From Mytilus trossulus (Eukaryota > Mollusca > Bivalvia > Mytilida > Mytilidae), in the NCBI RefSeq assembly GCF_036588685.1, contig NC_086386.1, positions 33,719,883-33,783,882 of the forward strand: 64,000 nt of DNA, read 5' to 3'. The translations under genes were made by a program, and so were the position numbers. The notes under the pieces are model-generated. The model saw nothing but the letters and a program-made list of their open reading frames with translations. It did not search any database and had not been told where the DNA came from. Position 1 is the first letter of the stretch; every line of letters begins with the position of its first letter. Below, in pieces: positions 24,871 to 36,000 of the stretch.

Positions 24871-27800
24871 TGTCTCAGTAGTATTTCGGTCTCCTGTCCA
24901 AGTTCTTGGATGTCTGGTGGTTCCTTTGGTTGGCCTATTTTCTCTAAAAAATGCTGTTGTTTTTGCTTTTCTTCTTCTGTTGGATGTTGAGGAAGGTTCA
25001 TTGAAGGATGGACACCCTGTTGATTATTAGGAACTGTTATTTCATTGTCAGGAGTTGCAATAATTGTTGGTGTTTCTTTCAGGTCTTGTTCTTCATTTAG
25101 CAGAGATTCTGGATTTGTAAGTTGGTCAATTGCTTGGACCAGTTTAATTTCTATTTCGGCATGTCTTAGCGGACTTGAGCTAATTTCGGGGTTGGACTTT
25201 TCTTTTCTTTGCCCATTATCACCGTGTCTTCCCTGTGATATTCTATTATGGTAGTAGTGATGACTATTTTGGTGATAGGGTGGTGGTGGAGCTCTCTGCA
25301 TTTCTTGTCTTAGTACATCATTTTGGTACACTGGGTTGTAGTGTTTTGGATCAATTGGACCGACTTGGTCACGTCTTAGATGAGATTGGACCTGACTGCT
25401 TAAGAAAGATTGATTTTGTCCATTAATAGGGATCATTTTGATGTCGACTTTTTTCAGAGTTGTACATTGCGACATTTTGGTGATGTTGTTGTCCCGAGTT
25501 ATACCATCTTGGCTCTGTTTGATGTTGGGTTTGTCCAGAGTTATACCCTCTTGGATCCATTTGATGTTGACTTTGTCTATCGATATACCTTCTTTGGTCA
25601 TTTTGATGTAGGATTCGTCCATTGATATCCCCTCTTGAATCAGTTTGGTGTTGGATTTGTCCAGAGTTAAACCATCTTGGCTCTGTTTGATGTTGGATTT
25701 GTCCAGAGTTATACCCTCTTGGACCCATTTGATGTTGACTTTGTCTAGAGATATACATTCTTTGGTCATTTTGATGTAGGATTCGTTCATTGATATCCCC
25801 TCTTGGATCAGTTTGGTGTTGGATTTGTCCAGAGCTATACTCTCCTGGATCTGTTTGATGTCTAAAATGTCCAGTGTTATATCTTTGGTCATTTTGATGA
25901 AACAATTGCTCAGAGATATACCCTCTTGGATCAGTTTGGTGCTGGCTGTGTCCATAGTTATTCACTCTAGGATCAGTTTGATGTTGATTTTGTCTAGAGT
26001 TATACCCTTGTGGATCTGTTTGCTGTTGGTTGTGTCCAGAGTCATACCATCTTGGGTCATTTTGACGAAATTGACTTGGCCTCAATTCCTGATATATTCT
26101 AGATTGTTCCATGGCATGATGATGTTGTAACTGGTTGTAATTATCATTATGTCTTTCTCCTCGATGTGAATGAGTGGGGCCTTTTTGAGACTGTATCATC
26201 ATTTGGGTTGTGATGGATGTGTTAAGACACATGAATTGGACCATCTGACTTTCTAGCTGCTTAAGCCTCATTTCCATCATTTGGCCTTGCATTTCTTGTC
26301 TTATCTGTTTTTCAAGTTCATCTCTCATTTGATCTATATTGCTTCTATTTGGATTACCTCGTTCTATATTTGGTTGCCTATTCATGTTATTGATGTTATC
26401 TGTTGGCTGTCCATTATTTTGCATGATCTCCATGTTTTTCTTTAGTAAATCTATCGTTTTTTCTTGATTCTTGATACGCTGTTCTAATGAGCTTATGTAG
26501 GCTATCTGTTCTAGTTCCAATTTTCGGTTTTGTTGGTTTTTCATGTTGTTTCTTTTAACTGGTTGTTTCTGGGTCTGTTTATCTATATTTCTATTATTCT
26601 CATGTGTATTTACACTAGCACTTTCTACTGGCTGTTTTACTGAGGTTTGCTCCTCTATTTGGTGCTGAGATGGTCTATTCATGACATCTGATTCTCCCTC
26701 AGGAACGTTACTATCCATTTGCGTATGTTTCTGCTCAGGGCTTGCTGTTCTCTGTTTTGTTTCTCTAATGATATTATCTTCTTCATTGTACAAATCAGTC
26801 TGAGTTCCCTCATCATTGTCTAGTTCTATAATTGGTAAATCCAGGTTGGATGTTTGTTGAGCTTCATTGTTTTCACTCTGATCTTCTATTTCTATAGCAT
26901 TTGTTGGTTGCTGTTGTACCTTTATACATTTGGATGCTTGTTGATTGGAAGCTTGATGTTGATTAGGGTCTCTGTCAGATTTTGTGATTGTGCTCCTAAA
27001 GAGAGCCTCGTCATTACATAGATCACAGATGTATGGTATGTCTGGATCAATCTTACGTATCTCCATTTCTGTAAGCTTTAGACAGGTGTAGTGGAACCAC
27101 TCATTACATTCGTCACAGGCTATTGTGTTATTTTCTGATTCTTCTCTGCATATTGGGCATTTGTAACTATTCTCATTCTCATTGTGTTGTTGTTGTTGGA
27201 CGTCATCTTTGTCAAATTCATTATCTTGTGGTTTCGGGTTCTTGACAATTTCTTTATTGCTTGGTGCTGCTTTGTCTTTATGGTTTATATTCTCTATTTC
27301 TTCATTTTGGCCATTACAAGCTGCTGTTATAGTTAGCTTCATGGTTTCAGCCATACTTCTATTCAGCTCATCTAATGCAGGTTGTGTTTGCTGAATGAAC
27401 TCTTGTATTGGCTCTAGTATGTTTTCTATAAATATATTGATTTCAGAGCCATTAACTAAGATGGAATTATTCGTCCTGTATGAGTTTATAGTGCATTTTG
27501 ATTGCTTTCCATAGGTTCCGTCAGGCTTTTTTTTGTATATCTTATAGATGTCTTCAACTTGCAGTCCCTTTTCTTCATGACTTTGGTGTCGTGTTGTATG
27601 GTATGCTTTATTAAAGGGGGTTGTAAATAGGTAGGTCTTGAGTTTGGTTCTGAATACCTCATATGCTGCTGTGCTGAGTTCTATATACAGATTTCCAGCT
27701 TTAAGATTGACTTCTATGTGTTTTGACTTACATTTGTCTATCTTCTTGGAGAGAGCATTTTGCCTATTAAGTTTATACCCTTTATTTTTTCCTTCTATTT

Positions 27801-27900
27801 CATGTTTATCTGGTGATGGGGGTCTCAATAAAGTTTTAGATCTTTCACTTCTACGTAATGTTTTTGATATTTGCTTTTCATCTTGTTCTGCCATGGCCAT
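24864..27900 (-). pseudogene. Retrotransposon ORF1 with PHD finger and 14-residue repeats (frame change near its end)
   Basis: Starts at ATG 27898-27900 and is open for 825 codons to TAA at 25423-25425. A C4HC3 PHD finger lies at about residues 245-293 (CPIC, CDECNEWFHYTC, YICDLC). Next come Gln/Asn-rich acidic stretches, a coiled-coil-like region around residues 465-580 and a 14-residue repeat domain to the end. A second frame is open from 25955 to 24864. It carries a non-repeat C-terminal part (QRAPPPPYHQNSHH onward) ending in TAG just inside the ORF2 start. The intact ORF1 therefore probably switches frame once, anywhere in 25955-25423 where both frames are open. Whether this is a one-base mutation or a programmed shift cannot be told here. 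Nucleic-acid or chromatin binding is inferred from the family. Confidence 0.8.
25424..26065 (-). repeat. 42-bp coding tandem repeat inside ORF1
   Basis: About fifteen units of 42 bp encode a 14-residue motif of the form DPRGYNSGQIQHQT. A four-unit superrepeat (168 bp), with units beginning RGDIN, RMYIS/RRYID, RGYNS and RWFNS/RWYNS, occurs twice in succession. Because 42 is divisible by three and the unit lacks stops in two frames, both minus-strand frames stay open here. This explains the overlapping second ORF. Confidence 0.8.
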
Positions 27901-27959
27901 TTTGTTCTCTAAACTTAAGCTTTTTAAATCTAGGTTTTATACTAGAGTGCGGCTACTGG

Positions 27960-29450
27960 TGTACTTGATATAGGAAATTGTTACCCGCAAGCTATATCCT
28001 TGCTATGTAAGCCCAATGGTAAGTTTTGGATACAGTCTTTATTGTGGGTGAATGTTCTAAGTTCACTGTGGTGTTATAAAGGCAAGTAATAATCTTGCTT
28101 TTTAGATATTGATATAGGAAATTGTTACCAGCAAGCTATATCCTTGCTATGTAAGCACAATGGTAAGTTTTGGATACAGTCTTTATTGTAGGTGAATGTT
28201 CTAAGTTCACTATGGTGTAATAAAGGCAAGTTATAGTCTTGCTTTTCAGATATTGATATACTTGATGTAGGAAATTGTAGCCAGCAAGCTATATCCTTGC
28301 TATGGTAGCACAATGGTAACTTTTGGTTACAGTCTTTATTGTAGATGTAATGTTTGAGTTCACTATGTAATTACAGAGGCAAGTAGTAATCTTGCTTTTC
28401 AAATCTTGATGTACTTGATATAGGTATTAGATGGATTGATTTTAAAGCTAGGTTTACTGACAGGTTAAATCTGTTAATAGTAGAGTTGTTCTAAATTATG
28501 TTAATTGTTAATTGTTAGCAAGCTTGAGCCTTGCTAGGTTTAAATCTGTTAATAGCAAAGTTATACTAAATGATGGTTGTTTGTTAGCAAGCTTGAGCCT
28601 TGCTTGGTTTAAATCTGTTAATAGTAGAGTTGTTCTAGATGATGTTTGTTGTTTATTGTTAGCAGGCTTGAGCCTTGCTCAGTTTAAATCTGTTAATAGC
28701 AAAGTTATACTAAATGATGGTTGTTTGTTAGCAAGCTTGAGCCTTGCTCGGTTTAAATCTGTTAATAGTAGAGTTGTTCTAGATGATGTTTGTTGTTTAT
28801 TGTTAGCAAGCTTGAGCCTTGCTCAGTTTAAATCTGTTAATAGCAAAGTTATACTAAATGGTGGTTGTTTGTTAGCAAGCTTGAGCCTTGCTCAGTTTAA
28901 ATCTGTTAATAGCAAAGTTGTACTAAATGGTGGTTGTTGTTAGCAAGCTTGAGCCTTGCTCAGTTTAAATCTGTTAATAGCAAAGTTATACTAAATGATG
29001 GTTGTTTGTTAGCAAGCTTGAGCCTTGCTCGGTTTAAATCTGTTAATAGTAGAGTTGTTCTAGATGATGTTTGTTGTTTATTGTTAGCAAGCTTGAGCCT
29101 TGCTCAGTTTAAATCTGTTAATAGCAAAGTTATACTAAATGATGGTTGTTTGTTAGCAAGCTTGAGCCTTGCTCGGTTTAAATCTGTTAATAGCAAAGTT
29201 GTACTAAATGGTGGTTGTTGTTAGCAAGCTTGAGCCTTGCTCAGTTTAAATCTGTTAATAGCAAAGTTGTACTAAATGGCGGTTGTTGTTAGCAAGCTTG
29301 AGCCTTGCTCAGTTTAAATATGTTAATAGCAGAGTTGTTCTAAATGATGTTTGTTGTTAGCAAGCTTGAGCCTTGCTCGTTTTAAGATTGTTAATATTTA
29401 ATGATGTTTGTTGTTAGCAAGCTTGAGCCTTGCTTGGTTTAAAACTGTTA
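27960..29450. repeat. Two-type tandem array carrying recurrent GCAAG-N7-CTTGC hairpins
   Basis: From about 27960 to 28400 lie three copies of a unit of roughly 145 bp with two hairpins each: AGCAAG-CTATATC-CTTGCT and GGCAAG-TAATAAT-CTTGC-type. From about 28430 to 29450 lie fourteen copies of a 57-76 bp unit with one hairpin each, AGCAAG-CTTGAGC-CTTGCT, plus the shared block TTTAAATCTGTTAATAGYARAGTT. Hairpins start at 27987, 28082, 28131, 28226, 28284, 28379, 28518, 28587, 28662 (one stem mismatch), 28731, 28806, 28875, 28943, 29012, 29087, 29156, 29224, 29292, 29360 and 29417. The array fills the gap between the SGNH and PHD ORFs. The SGNH stop codon lies in its last unit. Confidence 0.9.
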
Positions 29451-30268
29451 ATAGCAGAGTTGTATAATTCTTTGGCAGATTCTTCTTAGCCAAAGTTTTG
29501 CCAATGCTGGACCCGGGTGTATTCCGTCTGTGTATACCTTATAGTCTACGTAGTACTTAGTTTGTTGTTTTTTAAACTTTGTTTGACGTAATACGTCGGA
29601 TGAGAAGTTTGGTGAGGTGTAGTGATTTGGTTTGGTCTTGCCTGCTTTGTCAGATTCTGCTTGGTTGTTGTTTAAATCCACTTTACTTTGTTTTGTTTTT
29701 GTTGTAACTTTCAGGTTTTTGTTGTTGATTTTCCTGATAAGTGCATTTAGGTAGTAAATTTGTTCCTCTAGCCTAGACGTTTGTTCCTTCCCTTCCGCAG
29801 GATTTGGGTGACCGTTTGCTTTGTTGTATGCTACAATACTGTAGGGTGGACACTCTAGTATTACGACTCTCGTATGTTTGTAGCGTGCCTGGATTTGTGC
29901 TTTCCAGTCTGATAACCTGTCAGCTATGTCATCAATTTTACTATGATATTTTGGGGTATCGTTGGTCAGCTGGATATACTTGTCGGTTTTTGATGTAAGG
30001 TTACAAGTCCCAATCCATAAAAATACAATAGCTTTCTCCTTTTTTTTAATAGTTCTTTTCAATGTTGACCAAATAAAGTTTGTATTATCTATTAGTAACC
30101 CTGGATGAGAAATAATTGTAAGATCCAGAAATTTCTCTGTCGAGATTTCTTGTTGGATGTATTTCCTTTGCTATCAGAAATTAGGATAGCTTTTCTTTTA
30201 CAATCTTTGTTTCTGGCATCACCCAAGTTTATTTTGAAACAGTTGCCTCTGATTTTAACAAGTGACAT
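29448..30268 (-). pseudogene. Retrotransposon SGNH-hydrolase (esterase-like) ORF, one frameshift
   Basis: ATG at 30266-30268 is the likely start; the frame is also open upstream to 30355. Block I (AILISDSKG, holding the GDS-like serine) lies at about 30165-30195. The reading frame then shifts by one base near 30166 and continues to TAA at 29448-29450. Block III (WIGTCNL) is at about 30010 and block V (DGIHPGPALAKLW, holding the Asp-x-x-His pair) at about 29500. These three blocks in order and spacing define the SGNH/GDSL hydrolase fold. Esterase domains are known in ORF1 of some CR1-type elements. Here the domain sits in its own ORF upstream of a PHD ORF. Its substrate is unknown. The frameshift means this copy is probably not functional. 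Confidence 0.75.
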
Positions 30269-30360
30269 AGGTTTTATATTGTTGTACAACTGGTATTTAC
30301 CAGGTGTCTTCAGCACGGGAAAAGATGGCGGACCCCGGGCGCGAAGTTCAAACAAAAATG

Positions 30361-33010
30361 AAAAACTAAAACCTTAAAAATATCAAAAATTACTGTTATT
30401 TAAGAAGTTAAACTTATAAATATTTAAGTGCACTATACAAGGTGTGACACGGATATAATACAATTGGGAATATATGGACTAAACACTGGAATAAACGAAA
30501 AATTCTCTCAGGATCTTTCAGACGTCTTCTTTCTCTCAGCCTCGCTTTCGAAAATACTAGCATTCGTTTGTATTGCTTCCACGGATTTACATCGGACTTG
30601 CTCCGCATAATTTCTTTTATTACATGCACTTTGTTTATATCCGGCATAATTTCAGTTGCGAAATATTTCATCAGTTTTCATATTCTGTGTTTTTTTACTA
30701 AAGGTATATTTCAGTTATAAGTGCACAGAAATGTATGTAACAAAAATGTTGTATTTTACAATATCGATGTCTATTTTTCATGAAATATCACGTTAATGTT
30801 TCTAAAAAGTCTTGCATTTGCTTTTTATTTCTTATAACTTCAAAAAAAAAATTGCAGGAAGCAAGACATTTCTGTCCTGGTGCCAGTTCAGCCTTGATCC
30901 TGATCTTCATCCTAAGTCAATGATTAGTTTGACACTACTGATCTCTATGTGCTTTCTTGTGTCTAATTGGTACTGCAGTTTCTCTGGGTAATATATCACA
31001 TTGAATCAGTAAAATTGTTTATGCACAGGATCAGATATCTTTAGGCTAGTGTTTTTGGTCATTTAAAAATGTACAATTTCGGCCATCTAATTAAAGAAGT
31101 TTCTGTCATAATTGAAGTTTCACTGTGAAAATAAATATCATCAAAAGGAATAGACGTACATTTGTTTTTACACTTGTATGCAAATTTGACCACCATTACA
31201 TAACATCACACGGGTTCCTGTAAACTTTGACATCATAATTCAAAACATTTGACGTCACAACCAAAAGGTGATTGTTGCTTGATGTCAAAAGGTTATTTGG
31301 AGGTGTTACATGTACTAGGTCATTCGGAGGAAAAATGCAGCTAAATATATACCAAAAGTGTAAATACGTGTATTGAAAACTCAGTATGGACGTGTTTACA
31401 CCACATCATTTACTATGAGACAAACAGCCAAACTGACTCATCTAGGAAAGTTAAAAGGCATGCCAGAACCTAGATATATAAAAGTAATATGTAGTCTTTG
31501 TTTTAGGAAATGAAAGACTTACCTAGATTTTGATGTTTATTTTCTTCTATTCTGCAGAAGATAGTAAAATAAACAGACTATTGAGTTTCATGTGATATGG
31601 AGTCATGGTTTTTGAATGGTGACAAATAAGGGGAAGTAACTCTAGTATGTTTGTAAATCAATAGCGCAATTTATTTAGGACCTACAGCTACGGTAATTGG
31701 TGTTAATTAACAGTGTGTTTGACACCAACGCTGTCAAGTGAAGCCATGCACTTAATGGGTCACTTAATTTGACAGTTTACATAGCTAGATTACTTATGAA
31801 ATCAATCTCAAGGCTAAGAAATACGGGTGAAGTCGGGTCAATTTCGGAATTCCCGGGTTATTTCAATGACCCGGCGGGTGTCCCGGGTGATCCCTCAGAA
31901 TTGTGAAAATCTCGGGTCACACCAACAGAATACGGGTCAGTTGACAGGTATGATGGACATATGGTCCACTCAGTTACACAGTTTGCATTATAAATCGCCT
32001 TATGTTTGCTGATGTCTATTGTCCATGATCATCTGTTGACCATGTTGACCATTCAAATCGAAAGTACTCACAACATTATTGAATATTATGAGTGGAGCTT
32101 CTCAAAACTTTTTCCCAACTTAGTTTGTCTTGGCACCTTCTGCTTATCTAGTTCCTGCTATGCCTCAAAACATTTCTAAGTGTACTGATTCGTCGGTCAA
32201 AATGTCTCGAAAGCAATTTGCAAAAAAACTTGCTTTCAGGCCTGGTTAAACATGAAACTTCAATCAATATGTTGAGCCGGCAAAACATCTACTGGGAATT
32301 CTTGCTCTATTTTTCTGTCATAAAAATTCAAAACAATATGAGACAAATACTACATTTACATGAACCTGATGTCAGCGGTTTTTGGTGAATTTCTGTTTTC
32401 TTTAAGGTTTAAAAAAAACAACGTCATATGTGTTTCCAATAACATGCTGATAAAAGAAAAGAATAGGTAGGAAGGCAAATAATCTTATTTTTCAAAAAGG
32501 TTTTGTCTGGTTGAAACTAACAGATACATGAATGTACATGTATTTACCTCAATCAGAATTTTGACTGACAATTTGTCCATTATATTGTCAGATTCACTCA
32601 CTTATATTGGACATTTTAAATGACATTATAAGTAATAACATAAATTAGACATTTTAAACTAGACAATGAAAATTATTTGCACTTTTCAAAATTTCTGCAG
32701 CTAGTGAGATCTATATAAGTGATTTATTTTGTTAATATGTTGTAATTGTGGCATCCATTCCATCAATCAATTCATCTTTACTATTATCATGATTATAAAA
32801 GTTCAATATGCAGGACCTCCAACTCATCATTGAATGGTGTGATAAAAATTATTTCTAGACTCAGTATATCAGTCTATTCTGGCCTATAGAGAACATATAA
32901 AAAGAAGATAATAAACTATTGTTACTTTCACATGTTTCAGGTATATATACATGTACTATTGACATTTGGTATTTCGTGCTATATTGGGAACAAGATAAAG
33001 ACTAGTTCAG
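30361..33010. other. Intergenic DNA upstream of ENDOV
   Basis: No exon recognised. A minus-strand open stretch at 30671-30414 with no known motif may be leader sequence of the retrotransposon. At about 31820-31945 there is a short GC-rich patch of repeated CGGGT/ACCCG words in otherwise AT-rich DNA. The ENDOV promoter must lie in the last part of this interval, but I see no diagnostic core element. Confidence 0.45.
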
Positions 33011-36000
33011 ATGGATGATTCAGGAAGTACTGTGGATGGACAGGAAGAACAGCAAAGTCAGATTCCTGATGAAATAAAAGTTAAATGGGAGAGGTATTTC
33101 ACTTTTTTTAAATAATGATTGTCCGTGTTTGCTACAAGATATGAAGAGAGGGTGTGCAACTCTATACCATTTCATAATATTTATGACTGGTTGAAGATTG
33201 GTTTCTTCCTATAATACAATAGGAGAGGATGTGCCACTAGAATAGGTCAAACTTTCCAGCTTAGAGATATGTGAATAGGTCAGGAAAACTATCAGAAATA
33301 TATAATACGGTCAATAAAGTTCCAATTACTTCTTCATCCATCATCTTCCTTGGATGACCCTGGCTGTTTTTATCGACCAATTTTTATTTATTTTTTACAC
33401 TCGGGTATTCTTATCTTTCATTACAAACCATGTGATAAAATAGTTACAAATGTTTGTTCCACATAGTGATAAAAGGTTGTGAAAAATACTGTTTATCACA
33501 ATTAAAAACAATGAATCTGTCTTAGATTTTAGAAAGAAATTATGAAGAAAAACCTCTCTTACCAGATAATATTTTATTCTATACCTGATTTGAGGTTATA
33601 ATTTGACTAATTCATGATACTTTTACAGAGAACAGATGAAGTTGAAGAAACAGATGGTTTTAACAGACTCTAGTGATATAACAAAGATAATATCATGTTG
33701 CCATGGAAAAACTTCAGATAATTTCTTGATAGGTGGTGTTGATATTTCCTTTGTCAAGGGAGATAATGTGAATGCATGTGCGGCACTAATTGTTCTCAAT
33801 TTTCCACAACTAGAGGTACAGATCACTCATTCATTCATTGATTTGCATTTACTTTTAAGAAATTCATTAATTCTTTTATTTTAAATTCAATTATTGTAAT
33901 GTTATGTTAAATTAATTGTAAACATGGTAATGTTGGGTTTCTATTCAGAACTTTTTTCTGTTTAATGTTGGCACTTATTTGTAACATAAAATGTTAATAC
34001 TCAGCTAGACAGTTAGCAGCCGATTGTAGAAAAAATTTATAAGGGTTCTTTTTAAGAAATTATTCAAACATCTAATAGACAAAGCATAAACTCCCACCAT
34101 ACAGAAATTTATAGAATGTATCATAATAATAAGTGTAAAAGATCATTTAGAAAATGGATCATTGGTTCCTTGCTTTAGACAGATATAAATAGATATGTTG
34201 GGTTCAAATGTTGTTGTTTTTTTTGTGCTCTACCATCGACCTTGTTCAAAGGTAAAAAAGTATATAGTTACATTCAAAGAGTTACTGACTAAAAGCTTCG
34301 GTTCAGCATGTCAAACCAAAGAAATCATTTGCTTCTATTACCAATCAAGTTGGATATTTTGTTTGTTTTAGTATAGGCTCATGCTCGGACTACAAGATTT
34401 TGTGAAAGACAGTGGGTTATTTTATTCAACCATACATTGTAATAATATTATTAATCATGCAGTCATATAGTACTGAGATAATAATTTATTTTTTTAAGGT
34501 TGTGTATGAAGATTGTCAGATGATTAAATTAACAGCACCGTATATCCCAGGGTTCCTTGCCTTCAGAGAAGCATATCTACTTGAAGAAATGTACAACAAA
34601 CTGAAGAAAACACAGCCACAATATGTACCTCAGGTGAACTATTTTTATGTTTGACCTTTAATAATGAATGAATGAAATATGTACCAAGTATGAGTACAAT
34701 GCAGTGAGTGATATACAGAAACATGCTTTATTTTGAAAGAAAGGAAACAGCCCAATATCTACATGTATAAACAAAAACTTTAATGTGAAATAAAAAAAAA
34801 TTAAGTGATAAATTGCAACTGATTTTAGATTGCATGAAATAGTTGATTTTCCTTCTTTAAATAATGATTAGTTCAAGGATGAATAAAGTATACAGTGCTT
34901 TTGGTTTCTTTTTCATAGATATATTTTAGCAGTAAAGGAGTGAATTTAATGAGATTTTGATTATCTCCCTTTAACTTACTCAGAGTTTGAAGTGTAGTTT
35001 TAGAAACTACATGCAGGTAGCAATTGCCTTAATGATTATAAAGAGGTCATGGATTAATAATTTCAAGTGGTGTTTTCATAAACATTGAATGATAGAAATA
35101 CAATAGAAAAACAAAGCATATATGAGTTATCTATCTGTGACATAAAAAAATCAGTTCATGCATAGCAAGATTCACACAAAAATCAAAAGAACAATGCTGT
35201 CATAGCTGTTCTTCATTTCAAATTCACAGTGATGCCTTCCAACATTGAGCAAAATGTTAATGATTTTAAATATATTTTACCTACATTTTGTACTTTACTC
35301 AGGTTATAATGGTAGATGGAAATGGAATTTTACACCCTAGAGGTAAGTATGTCTAAAGCTAATGACCTTTTCTCTCACAACCAAGCCTCTTGTTTAAGTT
35401 TAGGTGAAGTATATTTTAATGTGATGTAGATAATAGTATAAACTTTAATGTTCAACAAATAATATTTGAGGATGGAACCTATATATACTTAAAATAGGTC
35501 AAACAATACACCTTATTTGAAAGAATATGGTTGGGTTGTTGTCTCTTTGACACATTCCCCATTTCCATTCTCAATTTTACCTTAACCTTATTTGCCTGCA
35601 ATTAATGGACATCAGAACGGTTTCCATAAAAATTTGGAAGTCATAATACACAATATAGTATATAGTGACAGGTTTAAGTTATAAGTTGATTGATCAGAAT
35701 GTATGCTTCATTGTTAAGGAGGATTTTGGAATTGATAGTTTCAATATGTCCTGAATATAAATTAGTTTAATAACTGTTTTACAAATATTCTTTCTAAAAA
35801 CTTTAGTTTTGACTTTGTTGTAGGGTTTGGCTTAGCCTGTCATCTAGGTGTTTTATTAGACACTCCATGTATTGGTGTTGCCAAGAATCTTTTCCAAGTA
35901 GATGGTATTGAAAATGATGATGACCATCAGCTAAAGATTAAACAGTTATCTAAAGGAGGGGATACATTTAAATTGGTGGGAACTAGTTGTAAAGTCTTAG

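Larger units (their letters stand above)
20951..30360 (-). mobile_element. Nearly intact three-ORF non-LTR retrotransposon (CR1/L2-like group)
   Basis: In minus-strand order the element holds an SGNH-hydrolase ORF (30268-29448), a tandem array (about 29450-27955), ORF1 with a PHD finger (27900-24864 allowing one frame change) and ORF2 with endonuclease and reverse transcriptase (24870-21382). About 430 bp of 3' UTR ends near an (AAAT)n run at 20951-20967. ORF1 and ORF2 overlap by 7 nt. An APE-type endonuclease, PHD or esterase proteins ahead of it and a short microsatellite tail fit the CR1/L2-type non-LTR group. The 5' limit is uncertain; a GC-rich patch at about 30310-30350 may mark it. Few disabling changes suggest a young copy. 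No target-site duplication was found by eye. Confidence 0.7.

Noticed and set aside
25423-25955. The second minus-strand frame as an independent repeat protein
   Set aside because: Upstream it has no start with its own context, and its repeats are the same 42-bp units as ORF1 read in another frame. It is best seen as the displaced C-terminal frame of ORF1.
24004-27973. Numerous plus-strand open frames of 60-111 codons
   Set aside because: Antisense shadows of ORF1 and ORF2 of the retrotransposon; hydrophobic, Leu/Phe-rich composition typical of reversed Gln/Lys-rich coding sequence.
28512-29224. Two plus-strand open frames of 143 and 96 codons
   Set aside because: They are translations of the 57-76 bp tandem unit, whose length and lack of stops in this frame keep it open. 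No start context or protein motif.
28430-29450. Regular repeats with spacers resembling a CRISPR array
   Set aside because: The spacers are themselves repeated, the host is an animal, and the array is internal to a LINE.
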